Assembly: GCF_004745075.1 (NCBI RefSeq) | Contig: NZ_RHFH01000004.1 | Coordinates: 124,001-188,000, forward strand | Direction of reading: 5' to 3' | Length of the DNA: 64,000 bases | Origin: Brevibacterium sp. S111 | GTDB lineage: Bacteria; Actinomycetota; Actinomycetes; Actinomycetales; Brevibacteriaceae | Shown: positions 39,601 through 49,037 of the stretch, in pieces | Numbering within the stretch: the first letter of the stretch is position 1 | Layout of the letters: the number at the start of each line of letters is the position of its first letter | The notes under the pieces: generated by a model | Database searches by the model: none | Seen by the model: only the letters and a program-made list of their open reading frames with translations | Told to the model about the DNA's origin: nothing | Translations under genes and position numbers: made by a program

Positions 39601-40253
39601 CTCTCGACCATGGTGGCCAGTCCGCCTCGGCCGATGCTCGCTCCCGTCAGGCGTCTGCGGATGTTGGCAAGTCCAGCCTCGACTCGCAGAACACCCAGGC
39701 GGACAAGCAGCGCAAGCAGCAGATCAAGCAGGGTCAGCAGGTCTCCGGCGCGGGTAAGACCGTCTCCGGTGTTGCTGGCGCGGCTGGTGGCGTCGGAGGA
39801 GGCTCCGGTGGCAAGGCACCGACCGGTGGGGGCAAGACCCCGTCGACCGGCGGCATGGCTCCTTCCGCCTCGGCACCGAAGGCTCCCAGCAGCCCGAAGT
39901 CGTCGGCACCGAAGGCACCTTCGGGTCAGCCCTCAGGCTCGGCCCCGACCCGCCGTGGCAACGGTGGCGGCGATCGTACCCAGACCCCGGCTCGGTCGAC
40001 CTCGCAGGGATCGAAGCAGGCTCCGAAGCAGACGCCCAAGCCCCCGGCTCCGCGTCCCGCAGCACCGCGTCCTACCGCGCCGAATCAGGCGGCTCAGCCG
40101 AAGCCGGCAGCCAAGTCGACTCCGACTCAGGCTCGCCGCAGTGGCAGCACGGCGGCCGCTCGTGACGGTGTGCGCAAGGCGCAGACTGTCAAGCGCCGTG
40201 CGGATGCGGCCAAGCGGCGGCGCGGACGGAAGGGAGGCCCCAAGACCCGGTAG
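36681..40253 (+). CDS. large VirB6/TrbL-like membrane protein with disordered tail
   Basis: 1190 residues. Signal-like N-terminus (VLALALMLIIPITLVLGS, then AFAQ). Membrane helices cluster at about residues 175-215, 255-275, 280-305, 570-600, 610-655 and 670-700; a loop of about 250 residues sits between the groups. The tail from about 735 onward is Gly/Ser/Ala/Pro-rich, acidic at first (745-930), then very basic (KRRADAAKRRRGRKGG at the end). The topology resembles VirB6/TrbL channel proteins, but no homologue is recognised. No VirB4/VirD4 is nearby. A strong terminator follows. Confidence 0.85.
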   Translation: MSAITQTHTPGIRAWRNWTPRRVLALALMLIIPITLVLGSASGAFAQEDEAEDVAAMNFYRLSSSVTALFSEATKPKSKLDLTDTGWPTVFTNASSGGSMVGYVDSDFNPIAGWLNSKTAQSSDAIGYGTLMTFDEGTGIGGLSGAQHYSYFGATLNGMGLDSTSTGLSLGFFNTMLGGVIMLLYILTAAVDGLFSIVLTVMDWLNPFKLFYVGVNAVSPQFANGMTGGEGPPGFLGSLAEWVGGWYQVLNSLSWTVLVPIFMATFVMGILLFKKMDKGSGLKKLFIRLLFIGLGLPLLGSMYTGALGAMNNATDDGNAGSTKVVLSTYVDFEGWALDQRLMVPEGATIEWNNLSNQPSGASQANVRDTALLINAQVFDLPGVEAVGTDEDVAWGEAIRGGETDWNEVKYGQIMSMLWRYMGNEQVSASAFETESKSTLSPEARELAPDWFEGYMKDPEDSAKPDKTVAPNVNPLLVTADGTGLTLNQESGRTDSNFAFYTAGDVGECGRQLSTPGGAPMSCNLAPLAMYNYLNTDFGSTSLHTYSSGRSSSEATRSVHNSVSMVGTGTMSFIYWFNAVVLLGSFVLIGFGYAFSMIMGNLRRGLQLVTAIPFATLGAIAGIAKVIVYSIALIMEVIITIFLYKFVQEFLIALPSIFEKPFAGVLNNGDEGNALMLYLGSSGLIAIIITLAAIVLTIMFTVMALRARKSIVKAIEEATTKIVEKFVDSSVGAPGGGGGMMPALAGGAAAGAGAAVGNRMMSGGGGGGKKPSGSNTGGTNGPGAVAPDGPGPEGGGFLGGDVDTDGALDSDGTMALAGNDTEGGAAEGAAAQAAEGSQGSGSPMGGADGSAGADGSDPASETELGKQVESSGLSNPTGDAADGAEGGADGSSIDEPAADGGAEGGNIEQPAVGDGDAMDAASGSMQDSQEGYKEADQAKLSAGTEGAQAAGHGALAAGRAVAGDEAGAAKSAGDALDHGGQSASADARSRQASADVGKSSLDSQNTQADKQRKQQIKQGQQVSGAGKTVSGVAGAAGGVGGGSGGKAPTGGGKTPSTGGMAPSASAPKAPSSPKSSAPKAPSGQPSGSAPTRRGNGGGDRTQTPARSTSQGSKQAPKQTPKPPAPRPAAPRPTAPNQAAQPKPAAKSTPTQARRSGSTAAARDGVRKAQTVKRRADAAKRRRGRKGGPKTR

Positions 40254-40277
40254 ACGCCGGCCAGTCGACGAGGAAAA

Positions 40278-40313
40278 GAAGATCCCCGAGGGCGGATGCC
40301 CCCGGGGATCTTC
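40278..40313. terminator. terminator after the 1190-residue membrane gene
   Basis: GAAGATCCCCG / CGGGGATCTTC, 11-bp stem, with GGGC/GCCC pairing inside. It lies 25 nt past the stop and 9 nt before the end of the convergent gene at 40322, so it serves both. Confidence 0.75.
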
Positions 40314-40321
40314 TGTGTTCG

Positions 40322-40594
40322 TCAGGACTCCTTATCTCCGTAGAGCAGCTCGGCGTCTTCCGCGCTCATGCACAGAATGTCGCCGATCTGCTGCCAGTCG
40401 AAGCCATCGGTCTTGGCCTCCTTGACGATGGCCTTCCGAGTCGGTTCGATCTGGATCTCAGCCAGCCTCAGCAGCCCGAGGTCGTCCAGCGGGTCGTCGC
40501 CGCCAGCAACCAGCTGGTTCGCGATCGTGCGCAGCTTCTGTGCCTGCTCCCTTCGTGCGGCCGCGACGCGGCGGTAGCTGTCTGAGCGCTTCAT
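40322..40594 (-). CDS. small hypothetical protein with HTH-like C-terminus
   Basis: 90 residues, mostly helical. The C-terminal part (AKTDGFDWQQIGDILCMSAE) resembles a short helix-turn-helix of the type seen in actinobacterial mobile elements. No family assigned. Overlaps the upstream small membrane gene by 4 nt (ATGA). Confidence 0.65.
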   Translation of the reverse strand: MKRSDSYRRVAAARREQAQKLRTIANQLVAGGDDPLDDLGLLRLAEIQIEPTRKAIVKEAKTDGFDWQQIGDILCMSAEDAELLYGDKES

Positions 40595-40875
40595 GACGCC
40601 TCCTTGACGTAGGTGATTGCGGCCGCGGTGGCCAGCGCGAGCACGACAGCGATGACGAGGTACCCGGCGATGAGGCCGAACACGGCGATCAGCCGGCTGT
40701 CGGTGCGAGCGACGTTGTCCTTCCGGGACGTGGACCGGTGCAGGGCGACGTGCCCAAGTGGCACGGCGACGATTGCGAGCCCGACGATGCCGAACGCGAA
40801 GGACAGCGCCGCGACAGGGTCGATCTGCCGAAGCCGGGCGAGCCCGACAGGCTGGACTTCGGTGATAGCGGACAT
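40591..40875 (-). CDS. small membrane protein with two helices
   Basis: 94 residues. Two membrane segments (AALSFAFGIVGLAIVAVPLG and LIAVFGLIAGYLVIAVVLAL) joined by a basic loop (RSTSRKDNVARTDSR), similar in layout to DUF4190-type proteins. ATG behind AGGAGGTTCAC, a strong ribosome-binding site. Function unknown. Confidence 0.7.
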   Translation of the reverse strand: MSAITEVQPVGLARLRQIDPVAALSFAFGIVGLAIVAVPLGHVALHRSTSRKDNVARTDSRLIAVFGLIAGYLVIAVVLALATAAAITYVKEAS

Positions 40876-41095
40876 GTGAACCTCCTAGGTAGATTCGGTC
40901 TGAGGGACGTCTCCTTCGCCCATGCCCCCGGGCCCGCCCCCCGGCGGGCCATCAGCCACACTGGCGGCAGGGCAGTCACCGCCTTGTCCTCACCACTTCA
41001 GAGATGGGCAGGACCCCGTGGGCAGAGCAGTAGACGACTCTGCCGACCCCAAGGTCGGGAAAGAACAGCAGCTCGTTCTTGATCCTCCCGAGTGA

Positions 41096-41521
41096 TCAGT
41101 GCTGATCGAGGTACGCGACCCTCTTGGAAGCTGCGGCAAGCTGCTCTTCGAACACAGGATCGCGACCGGTGGTGGAGACGCCGGGAAAGTCGTCGACGCA
41201 CTTGGTCTCGTCGAGGATCTGCAATCGATGGGCTGTCCCACCGTGGGGACCCACTCGTAGGCTCTCGACATGGTTTGCCACACGGGCAGCGACGAGCGCA
41301 GCAGCCAGGCCAGAGTGCTCGGTCCAGTCCTTGACGAAGACTTCACCAGGTTCGGCGACGTAGCCGGAGCTGAGGAGGTTCATAGTGAGTACCTCTTCCT
41401 CCTCAGTTGTGGGGTCGATGAGCACTAGTGCGTGCTGTCGACTGTCGTATCGGATCTCTCCTGCCCGGTCGAGACTGGTCAGACTGAGCAGTGCGTTTTC
41501 TCGGATCGTGGTCCAGGTCAT
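41096..41521 (-). CDS. hypothetical protein, unknown
   Basis: 141 residues, acidic, mixed alpha/beta, no signal peptide or membrane segment. Starts MTWTTIRENALLSLTSLDRA. No family recognised. It has the look of an element cargo or antirestriction-region gene by position only. A GCCGCGC-TAC-GCGCGGC hairpin (41581-41597) lies in the 228-bp gap upstream. Confidence 0.6.
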   Translation of the reverse strand: MTWTTIRENALLSLTSLDRAGEIRYDSRQHALVLIDPTTEEEEVLTMNLLSSGYVAEPGEVFVKDWTEHSGLAAALVAARVANHVESLRVGPHGGTAHRLQILDETKCVDDFPGVSTTGRDPVFEEQLAAASKRVAYLDQH

Positions 41522-41749
41522 GGCGTGTTCTCCTGTTCGACTGTGAACAGACGGGCTCTGCTCACCGGGAGAACTCCCGAGCCGCGCTACGCGCGGCCGA
41601 CTTACCAGTGTCGTGGCAATAACTACATGCGCCTAGACGGGCGCACATTGTTCCGTTCAGGACGCAGGGCCGGTCTCCGCCGGACCCCAACGAGACAACC
41701 TCGACAGAAAGGATCTTGCGGTACAGAGAGCAGACACGCCGTCGGACGG

Positions 41750-42061
41750 TCAGCCATCCGAAGGACGAGTCTCGGCGCCAATGAAGCGCAGCACACGGGC
41801 GCGGATGTCGTCCCTGTCGGTGAGCAGTCCGGCCCCGTCGACGATGTCGACGATCTCTTCGACTGTGTACTCGTGCCCGAACAGTTCTTCGTCAGAGTCG
41901 TAGTAGCCGAGCAGATCACGCTGCTCCCGGATGAGTTCAGTCGTGGCATTGCGCAAGGCGATGAGATCGTGCAATCGAGCCTCTTCCTCGCTGAGATCAG
42001 GGTCGCCCTTGAACCAGTGAAACTCACGGGCGTGGGCTTCGGCATTGGACTGTGCAGTCAT
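41750..42061 (-). CDS. small acidic protein upstream of the hsd operon
   Basis: 103 residues with about 25 Asp/Glu against 11 Arg/Lys, all-helical in appearance (EEEARLHDLIALRNATTELI, DSDEELFGHEYTVEEIVDIV). ATG at 42061 behind GGAGATCACC; the longer frame is rejected. Divergent from hsdM, 218 bp away. The acidity is reminiscent of DNA mimics, but no family is recognised, so a role in modulating restriction is only a guess. Confidence 0.65.
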   Translation of the reverse strand: MTAQSNAEAHAREFHWFKGDPDLSEEEARLHDLIALRNATTELIREQRDLLGYYDSDEELFGHEYTVEEIVDIVDGAGLLTDRDDIRARVLRFIGAETRPSDG

Positions 42062-42279
42062 GGTGATCTCCGTTCTCAGGGGTGAAGGCACATGGTCTGT
42101 GCTTGTGCACCCGAGAACCCGGGACGCCTCTGGCGGCCAACGACGCAGTGTTAGTACAGCCTTGACGTCACGTTCGGCGGCGCGGCAGGAGTGCACCACT
42201 GTGAACTGCGGATATGGTAGAAGAAACTTCAGAGGCAGTACTTCGTCACGCGATCCAAGCGTGCAAGAGAGGGCAACAC

Positions 42280-43848
42280 ATGGCACGACGAGCCGCTAAG
42301 GCCAAACCGTCCAAGACGCTTGAGCAGACGCTATGGGATGCTGCTGACAAACTGCGCGGCAACCAGGAGCCCAGCGAGTACAAGCACGTGGTCCTCGGCC
42401 TGGTCTTCCTCAAGTACGTCTCGGACCGCTTCGATGAGCGCCGCGTCGACCTCAAAGATGAGCTGGCAGCCGACGGCATCAAGCCGGAACGCATCGAGTC
42501 GTTCCTCGAAGAGCGCGATGAGTACACAAGCCACAACGTGTTCTGGGTGCCAGAGTTCGCCCGTTGGGGCCACATCCAGTCGCTGGCCAAGCAGTCGGGG
42601 ATCGGCCAGGAGCTGGACAAGGCGATGGACCTCATCGAGAAGGAGAACCCATCCCTTCGGGGTGTCCTCCCGCGCAACTACGGTCGAGACGGCCTCGATA
42701 AGCGCCGCCTGGGCGAGCTGGTCGATCTGATCGGTTCGATCGGGTTCACGGTCACCGATGACCACGGTGCCGACGATGTCCTTGGCCGGGTCTACGAGTA
42801 CTTCCTCGGGCAGTTCGCGGGCAAGGAGACCGGCAAGGATGCCGGTGCTTTCTACACGCCACGGTCAGTGGTCAAGACGCTGGTCGAGATGCTAGAACCG
42901 TACAAGGGTCGCGTGTATGACCCCGCTGCTGGCTCCGGCGGCATGTTCGTGCAGTCAGCCGAGTTCGTGAAGGCCCACGGCGGCAAGCGCACCGACATCT
43001 CCGTCTACGGGCAAGAATTCACAGACACGACGTGGAAACTTGCGAAGATGAACCTCGCGCTGCGGGGTATCGAAGCCGACATGGGAACGCACTCAGCCGA
43101 CTCCTTCACCGAGGACCTGCACCCCGACCTGCGGGCCGATTACGTGATCGCGAACCCGCCGTTCAACGTCTCGGACTGGTGGGATGCGAAGCTTGGCGAC
43201 GATCCTCGTTGGAAATACGGGACTCCTCCGCAGGGCAATGCGAACTTCGGATGGGTGCAGCACTTCATCCATCACCTTGCTCCCAACGGCACCGCGGGGT
43301 TCGTCCTCGCGAATGGTTCTCTGTCGTCGAAGAGCAGCGGCGAGGGCGAGATCCGCCGCAAGCTCGTCGAGGCCGGTCTCGTGGACTGCATCGTCGCGAT
43401 GCCTGACCGACTATTCTTCAACACCGGCATTCCGGTATCCCTGTGGTTCGTCTCGAAAGGCCGCGACGAAAATGGTCATCGCGAACGTCGTGACGAAGTA
43501 CTGTTCATCGACGCCCGCAAGCTCGGCACGATGGAGTCACGAAGACTGCGCGTCCTGACGGATGAGGACATCGAGAAGATTGCAGGTACCTATCACGCCT
43601 GGCGCAACCACCACGGTGCCTACGAGGACGTGCCGGGCTTCGTGAAGGCGGCGAAGCTCGACGTCATCGAGAAGCACGACTTCGTCCTTACGCCTGGAAG
43701 CTACGTCGGCGCTGAGGAATCCGAGGTCGACGACGAGCCGATCGAGGAGAAGATCGAGCGTGTCGTCGGCGAACTGCTCGCAGAGTTCGACCGTGGGCAC
43801 AAGCTTGAGGATGAAGTTCGCCAGCGGCTGGGAGCTCTTGAAAAATGA
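42280..43848 (+). CDS. hsdM: type I restriction-modification methyltransferase subunit
   Basis: N6-adenine methylation within the HsdM2S or HsdR2M2S complex. 522 residues: helical N-terminal HsdM_N (EQTLWDAADKLRGNQEPSEY), SAM motif DPAAGSGGMF near residue 214 and the catalytic NPPF near 290. ATG at 42280 with GAGAGGGC upstream. Overlaps hsdS by 4 nt. Confidence 0.97.
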   Translation: MARRAAKAKPSKTLEQTLWDAADKLRGNQEPSEYKHVVLGLVFLKYVSDRFDERRVDLKDELAADGIKPERIESFLEERDEYTSHNVFWVPEFARWGHIQSLAKQSGIGQELDKAMDLIEKENPSLRGVLPRNYGRDGLDKRRLGELVDLIGSIGFTVTDDHGADDVLGRVYEYFLGQFAGKETGKDAGAFYTPRSVVKTLVEMLEPYKGRVYDPAAGSGGMFVQSAEFVKAHGGKRTDISVYGQEFTDTTWKLAKMNLALRGIEADMGTHSADSFTEDLHPDLRADYVIANPPFNVSDWWDAKLGDDPRWKYGTPPQGNANFGWVQHFIHHLAPNGTAGFVLANGSLSSKSSGEGEIRRKLVEAGLVDCIVAMPDRLFFNTGIPVSLWFVSKGRDENGHRERRDEVLFIDARKLGTMESRRLRVLTDEDIEKIAGTYHAWRNHHGAYEDVPGFVKAAKLDVIEKHDFVLTPGSYVGAEESEVDDEPIEEKIERVVGELLAEFDRGHKLEDEVRQRLGALEK

Positions 43849-44978
43849 CATCGAGCTTTGAAATTATTGAAACTACGTGGGGAGAGCTAGTTTCGGTCAA
43901 GCAAGGAAGGTATGTTTCGAAAGACCGACTTTTTAGTGTCCGATCCGCTGAAAACCCCACTCCTACTGTCGGCGCCAACGGAATTTTGGGCTTTGTCGGC
44001 AATGCGAGTTATTCTCAGCGTGTCCCGCTTGTTACATGCCGGGGTTCAAACTGCGGGCTCATTCAGTACCCGAATGAACCAGTTTGGGTAAACAACAATG
44101 CCATGGCCTTAAATGCAGGATCGCAGCAAGACAACGATTTTATCTATTATCTGGCCCTTAACACGCGGTTTGACGATGTAACTTCCGGTTCTGCCCAACC
44201 ACAGATTACGGCCGGGCCGTTGAAGTCCAAGACAGTTAAAGTCCCAGAGCGTAAGCACTGGCGCGCAATCGCCGCGACGCTCGGCGCACTCGACGATAAG
44301 ATCGATTCGAATCGACGGCAGCGAGCATTGTTTCGAACGCTCGGCAAGGCCAGATACGAATCCGCCATTCTGAGCGAAAGCCGAACTGTTCCGCTATCTG
44401 ATGTCACAGTTTCCATTGCTCGCGGAGTGGCCCCCAAATATACGGATGACGACCCAACTGCACCGTACGTCGTCAACCAGAGGTGCATTCGAGACGGATG
44501 GGTTTCGCTTCAGCTAGCGCGGAGGATGTCGGATCGTAAGGTGAAGGTAGAGAAGCGAGCTAGCGGCGGTGACATTCTTGTCAATTCAACCGGTACCGGG
44601 ACGCTGGGGCGAGTCGCCCGTTGGCACGCGGGCGACGTGTTTGTAGACGGGCATGTCTCCGTCGTTAAGCCGGACCCGACGTGTGTCCCGCCGACTACAT
44701 TGGCATACTCGCTCCTTAATCGAGAATCAGATATTGAGGAGCTAGCGACAGGTAGCACTGGGCAGACAGAGCTCAGCGCTGCACGATTAGCAGAGCTTCT
44801 GGTTCGACTTCCCACTTGCCAATCCGCGCTTGCCCTTGAGAGCGATCTAATCGCTATTGAGAATCGGTGCCACCAGCTCGCCGCCGAGATACAGCGTCTC
44901 GCCGCGTTGCGTGACACGCTGCTCCCCGAATTGCTCTCCGGTCGTATCCGCGTCCCGGCGGAAGGATTCACGCCATGA
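43845..44978 (+). CDS. hsdS: type I restriction-modification specificity subunit
   Basis: Determines the bipartite DNA target. 377 residues: target recognition domain 1 (about 10-130), central conserved helix ([20 protein letters not shown]), domain 2 (about 175-310), and the C-terminal conserved helix ([20 protein letters not shown]). The gene is visibly AT-richer than hsdM and hsdR, especially 43850-44250 and 44650-44780, as expected for swapped recognition domains. Overlaps both neighbours (ATGA). Confidence 0.95.
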   Translation: MTSSFEIIETTWGELVSVKQGRYVSKDRLFSVRSAENPTPTVGANGILGFVGNASYSQRVPLVTCRGSNCGLIQYPNEPVWVNNNAMALNAGSQQDNDFIYYLALNTRFDDVTSGSAQPQITAGPLKSKTVKVPERKHWRAIAATLGALDDKIDSNRRQRALFRTLGKARYESAILSESRTVPLSDVTVSIARGVAPKYTDDDPTAPYVVNQRCIRDGWVSLQLARRMSDRKVKVEKRASGGDILVNSTGTGTLGRVARWHAGDVFVDGHVSVVKPDPTCVPPTTLAYSLLNRESDIEELATGSTGQTELSAARLAELLVRLPTCQSALALESDLIAIENRCHQLAAEIQRLAALRDTLLPELLSGRIRVPAEGFTP

Positions 44979-47900
44979 CAGCTTTCAATGAGAATGTCGT
45001 CGAACAAGCAGCTCTGGAGTACTTCGCAGAACTTGGCTATCACCGGCTGCATGGACCTGACTTAGCTCCCGGCGAACTCGCCTCAGAGCGGCAGTCGTAC
45101 GGGGACGTGGTGCTCTGGGGCCGCCTGCGTGAAGCGATCCGCCAAATCAATCCGGGTACGCCCCCCGCCCTCGTCGATGAGGCCGTGAAGCAAATCCGTC
45201 GTGCCGAATCGCAGAGCCCGATTGATGAGAATGCTCGGCTGCACCGGCTGGTCACCGACGGTGTCCCTGTGGAGCATCGCGGTGACGACGGCCAGCTCCG
45301 TACGACTCGACTTTGGCTGATCGACTTCGAACACCTGCGGAACAACGACTGGGTCGCCGTCAACCAGTTCACGATCGTGGAGAACGGAAAGAACCGTCGT
45401 CCTGACGTGCTGGTGATGGTCAACGGCTTGCCGCTGGCGCTGTTGGAGCTGAAGAACCCGGCCGCGGGGCATGCGACCCTCAAGTCGGCGTGGAACCAAG
45501 TGCAGACCTACAGGCACGACATCCCCTCGGTGTTCGTGCCGAACGCAGTCACCGTGATCTCTGATGGCACCTCTGCTGTCATGAGCAGCTACTCGGGAGC
45601 ATTCGAGCACTTTGCGCCGTGGAAGACGATCAACGGGCGCGATGTCGTCAGCAATCGCTCCGCGCTTGAAGTACTTATCAAGGGCGTGTTCGAGCGGCAG
45701 CGGTTCCTCGATCTGTTGAAAAACTTCATCGTGTTCAGCGACGAGACTGTCACCGACAAAGCGACCGGACAGCTCACCAGGGCTCTCGTAAAGCGTGTGG
45801 CGAAGTATCATCAGTACTGGGCGGTCAACTTAGCCGTGGAGTCCACGGTGGAGGCTTCCAGGCCCGACGGTGACCGTCGCGGTGGCGTCGTCTGGCACAC
45901 GCAGGGTTCGGGCAAGAGTTTCGAGATGGTGTTCTACGCCGCGAAGATCATGCGCGATTCGCGGATGGCGAACCCGACGCTGGTGTTCATCACGGACCGG
46001 AACGACCTCGACGACCAGCTATTCGGTGAGGCTTTCGCCCCGGCTCAGATCTTGCCGGAGACACCGGTACAGGCTTCAACGAGGTCAGATCTTCGAGCAA
46101 AGCTGAAACGGGCCTCGGGCGGGATCGTCTTCACCACGTTGCAGAAGTTCGCTCCAGGCGAGGACGGAGACAGCAACCCGGTGCTCACTGACCGACGCAA
46201 TGTCGTCGTCATCGCCGACGAGGCCCATCGCAGCCAGTACGGATTCGGCGAGACCCTTGACCGGCAGGGTCGTCTCAGGTCGGGCTTGGCCAAGCACATG
46301 CGGGACGCACTGCCGGGTGCAACATACCTCGGGTTCACCGGCACGCCGATCGAGTCGGACGACAAGTCGACGAGGTCTGTCTTCGGTGACTACGTCGACA
46401 TCTATGACCTCACTAGGGCTGTCGAGGACGGTGCAACGGTCAAGATCTTCTACGAGTCCAGGCTGGCCAAGATCGACGTCTCTGAGGCCGATCTCGCAAA
46501 GCTGGATAATCTGGCTGACGAGATCACGGAGACCGTCGAGGAGAACGCAGCGACGGCAGCAAAGTCGCGGTGGTCACGGCTCGAAGCAATCGTCGGTGCC
46601 GAGGCACGATTGGATCTGGTGGCCAAAGACATCGTCGAGCACTGGGAGAAGCGCCGGGAGTCTCTCTTCGGCAAAGGCATGATCGTGACGATGAGCCGCA
46701 GGATCGCTGTGCGCCTCTACGAGAAGATCGTGGCGCTCAGGCCCGACTGGCATTCGGACGAAGCCGACAAGGGCAAGATCAAGGTCGTCATGACAGGGTC
46801 TGCTTCGGACCCGTCAGAGTTCCAGCCGCACATCCATTCCAAGGACGTCCGCAAGGAGCTGAAGCTTCGGGCCAAGAACGCCGACGATCCGTTGGAGCTC
46901 GTGATCGTGCGGGACATGTGGCTGACGGGATTCGATGCTCCGTCGATGCACACGATGTATGTGGACAAGACCATGCAGGGTGCCGGGCTCATGCAGGCGA
47001 TCGCGCGGGTGAACCGTACGTTCCGTGACAAGCCTGGTGGGCTGATCGTCGACTACATCGGCGTGTTCGCCAACTTGCAGACCGCTCTGTCGGAATACTC
47101 GCCATCGGATCGTGAGCAGGCCGGTGTACCCATCGACGAGATGGTCGCGGTCATGATGGAAAAGCACGACGTCGTCTGTGGACTGTTGCATGGCGTTAAC
47201 TTCGACTCCTCGCCCGAGCTCACAGCATCGCAGCGGTTGAATGAGTACGCGAAGGTCCTCGACTTCGTCATGGCGGACCCGGATCGCACCTCGCGGTTCA
47301 ACGACGTGGTCCTCGCACTGGTCAAAGCCTTCGCCCTGGCTGGCGCTCGTGACGAAGCAGCAGCGATCCGGGATGACGTGCGTCTGTTTACCGACGTGAG
47401 AGCCGCGATTCTCAAGATCCAGAACCCGGACTCCGGTCGGGGTGGTTCCGGTGCCGTGGAGATCGATACCGCACTCGGTCAACTCATCAACGAGGCGGTC
47501 GCAGCGGACCAGGTCGTGGATGTCTACAAGATGGCCGGTGTGGAGACGCCGGAGATCTCAATCCTCAGCGATGAGTTCCTTGACTCGTTGGCCGAGAAGG
47601 AGAGACCCAACCTCCAGATGGGTCTGTTGAGGCGGCTCCTCAATGACCAGATCCGCACGGTGCAGAGCAAGAACATCGTGCAGGGTCGGAAGTTCTCGGA
47701 GATGCTCGACGAGGCGGTGAACCGGTACACCAACAGGTCTCTGTCGACAGCGGAGATCATCGCCGAGCTCGTCAAGCTCGCAAAGCAGATGCGTGATGCG
47801 CAGCAGCGTCATGAGGAGCTTGGACTCCGTGAAGACGAGGTCGCGTTCTACGACGCCGTGGCCCAGAACGATTCTGCGGTGATGGAGCTCGGGGACGAGA

Positions 47901-48112
47901 CGCTGAAAGCGATCGCTCAGGATCTAGTGAGATCGGTTCGGCAGTCGGCGACCATCGACTGGAACCTCAAGCAGTCGGTCCTCGCGACGATGAGGTCCAA
48001 GGTTCGCCGAATTCTTGCTCGGTACGACTATCCGCCTGATGCCGAGGCGAAGGCGATCGAGCTTGTGCTTGAGCAAGCGGAACTCTTCGCTGGTGAGACT
48101 GGATCCAAATGA
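44975..48112 (+). CDS. hsdR: type I restriction enzyme, endonuclease/translocase subunit
   Basis: 1045 residues. PD-(D/E)XK nuclease near residue 157 ([12 protein letters not shown]), then SF2 motor motifs: Walker A HTQGSGKS (about 307), [19 protein letters not shown] (about 414), GFTGTPI (about 451), and [11 protein letters not shown]. All key motifs are intact, so a working restriction enzyme is expected with HsdM and HsdS. Confidence 0.97.
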   Translation: MTAFNENVVEQAALEYFAELGYHRLHGPDLAPGELASERQSYGDVVLWGRLREAIRQINPGTPPALVDEAVKQIRRAESQSPIDENARLHRLVTDGVPVEHRGDDGQLRTTRLWLIDFEHLRNNDWVAVNQFTIVENGKNRRPDVLVMVNGLPLALLELKNPAAGHATLKSAWNQVQTYRHDIPSVFVPNAVTVISDGTSAVMSSYSGAFEHFAPWKTINGRDVVSNRSALEVLIKGVFERQRFLDLLKNFIVFSDETVTDKATGQLTRALVKRVAKYHQYWAVNLAVESTVEASRPDGDRRGGVVWHTQGSGKSFEMVFYAAKIMRDSRMANPTLVFITDRNDLDDQLFGEAFAPAQILPETPVQASTRSDLRAKLKRASGGIVFTTLQKFAPGEDGDSNPVLTDRRNVVVIADEAHRSQYGFGETLDRQGRLRSGLAKHMRDALPGATYLGFTGTPIESDDKSTRSVFGDYVDIYDLTRAVEDGATVKIFYESRLAKIDVSEADLAKLDNLADEITETVEENAATAAKSRWSRLEAIVGAEARLDLVAKDIVEHWEKRRESLFGKGMIVTMSRRIAVRLYEKIVALRPDWHSDEADKGKIKVVMTGSASDPSEFQPHIHSKDVRKELKLRAKNADDPLELVIVRDMWLTGFDAPSMHTMYVDKTMQGAGLMQAIARVNRTFRDKPGGLIVDYIGVFANLQTALSEYSPSDREQAGVPIDEMVAVMMEKHDVVCGLLHGVNFDSSPELTASQRLNEYAKVLDFVMADPDRTSRFNDVVLALVKAFALAGARDEAAAIRDDVRLFTDVRAAILKIQNPDSGRGGSGAVEIDTALGQLINEAVAADQVVDVYKMAGVETPEISILSDEFLDSLAEKERPNLQMGLLRRLLNDQIRTVQSKNIVQGRKFSEMLDEAVNRYTNRSLSTAEIIAELVKLAKQMRDAQQRHEELGLREDEVAFYDAVAQNDSAVMELGDETLKAIAQDLVRSVRQSATIDWNLKQSVLATMRSKVRRILARYDYPPDAEAKAIELVLEQAELFAGETGSK

Positions 48113-48129
48113 CAACAAGGGGAGTGAAA

Positions 48130-48810
48130 ATGACTGACCATCAGCCTGATCCGGATCAGCTAGCCAAATTCGGTGAGGCGATGCACGATCGGATCATGGA
48201 AGCCCCATTTGGGTCGCTGCCAAAGTCCGAACTAGAGCTTGTCGTATTCTCTGAACTCATACAGTCCAAGATCATAGATTTAGAGACATCCAACACCTTT
48301 GATCTAGCCCGACGACTGCGCTGCTCGCCGGCCAAGGCAAGCAGCCTGGTCTTCAACTACAGGCTTCGATCGGTCTCTGACGAAACTGAAGAGAGCGTCC
48401 GAGAAAAGCTAGCGAACGTCACCAAGGTGGCCACTGACTTGAAGAATAGTCGTGACGGGGCAGTCACGCTGAACGTCGAGGATCGCTTCTGGCGAAACGA
48501 ACTCACCAACCGGCTAAAAAAGGCAGGCGTCTACACGGACTCCTCATTTAACCGTGAGCGAATCGTTCTAGACGAGAGTTCGTTCTTCAAAGCGTGCCCT
48601 CAACTCTTCGGTAGAGCAGGGAAGGAGCTGGAGGATGCTGCAAAACGCGCCGCAAAGGACGAGAAGGCCGCGGGCAAGATCTTCAAGACGTTGCTGATGA
48701 AGATGACAAGTGGAGCCGCATCGAAGACGGGCGGAATCGCTGCGCAAGCGGCTATTGCTTCTCCAAGCATAGCCAACCTAGCTCACAGCTTCGCGGCGCT
48801 GTCCTTCTAA
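48130..48810 (+). CDS. unrecognised fourth gene of the hsd operon
   Basis: About 226 residues from ATG 48130 (GGGGAG 5 nt upstream). ATG at 48109, overlapping the hsdR stop, is the alternative. An HTH-like segment FDLARRLRCSPAKASSLVFN lies in the first third; the middle is charged, with RFWRNELTNRLKKAGVYTDS; the C-terminal 45 residues are Ala/Ser/Gly-rich and hydrophobic. I do not recognise the family. Its coupling to hsdR suggests a regulator or an added defense component. Confidence 0.75.
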   Translation: MTDHQPDPDQLAKFGEAMHDRIMEAPFGSLPKSELELVVFSELIQSKIIDLETSNTFDLARRLRCSPAKASSLVFNYRLRSVSDETEESVREKLANVTKVATDLKNSRDGAVTLNVEDRFWRNELTNRLKKAGVYTDSSFNRERIVLDESSFFKACPQLFGRAGKELEDAAKRAAKDEKAAGKIFKTLLMKMTSGAASKTGGIAAQAAIASPSIANLAHSFAALSF

Positions 48811-49037
48811 GACGGCTGCCGCACGCAATTCCGAGTGCAGCCCCAGCGACAAGCGCGCCAGCGCCGGGCACGTGGGCCGCGCAAGGGCGTGACGGTACGT
48901 TCACCAAACGGTCGTATGTCGAACGCTGAACGATCGGCCGCGGATTAGACGAACCACCGCCTCAATTTGTCCGCAAACTCGTTCAGCAACCACTCGGGTT
49001 GCGGAAAGTCTCCGCGCGCCTCTAGCGTTTTCAAGCA

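Noticed and set aside
37998-39611. 537-residue minus-strand frame
   Set aside because: Antisense to the 1190-residue membrane protein, whose signal, membrane helices and start context are clear.
40985-41090. Small minus-strand ORF after the 41096 gene (sequence VVYCSAHGVLPISEV)
   Set aside because: No ATG, GTG or TTG between the preceding stop and the plausible coding part, and no family.
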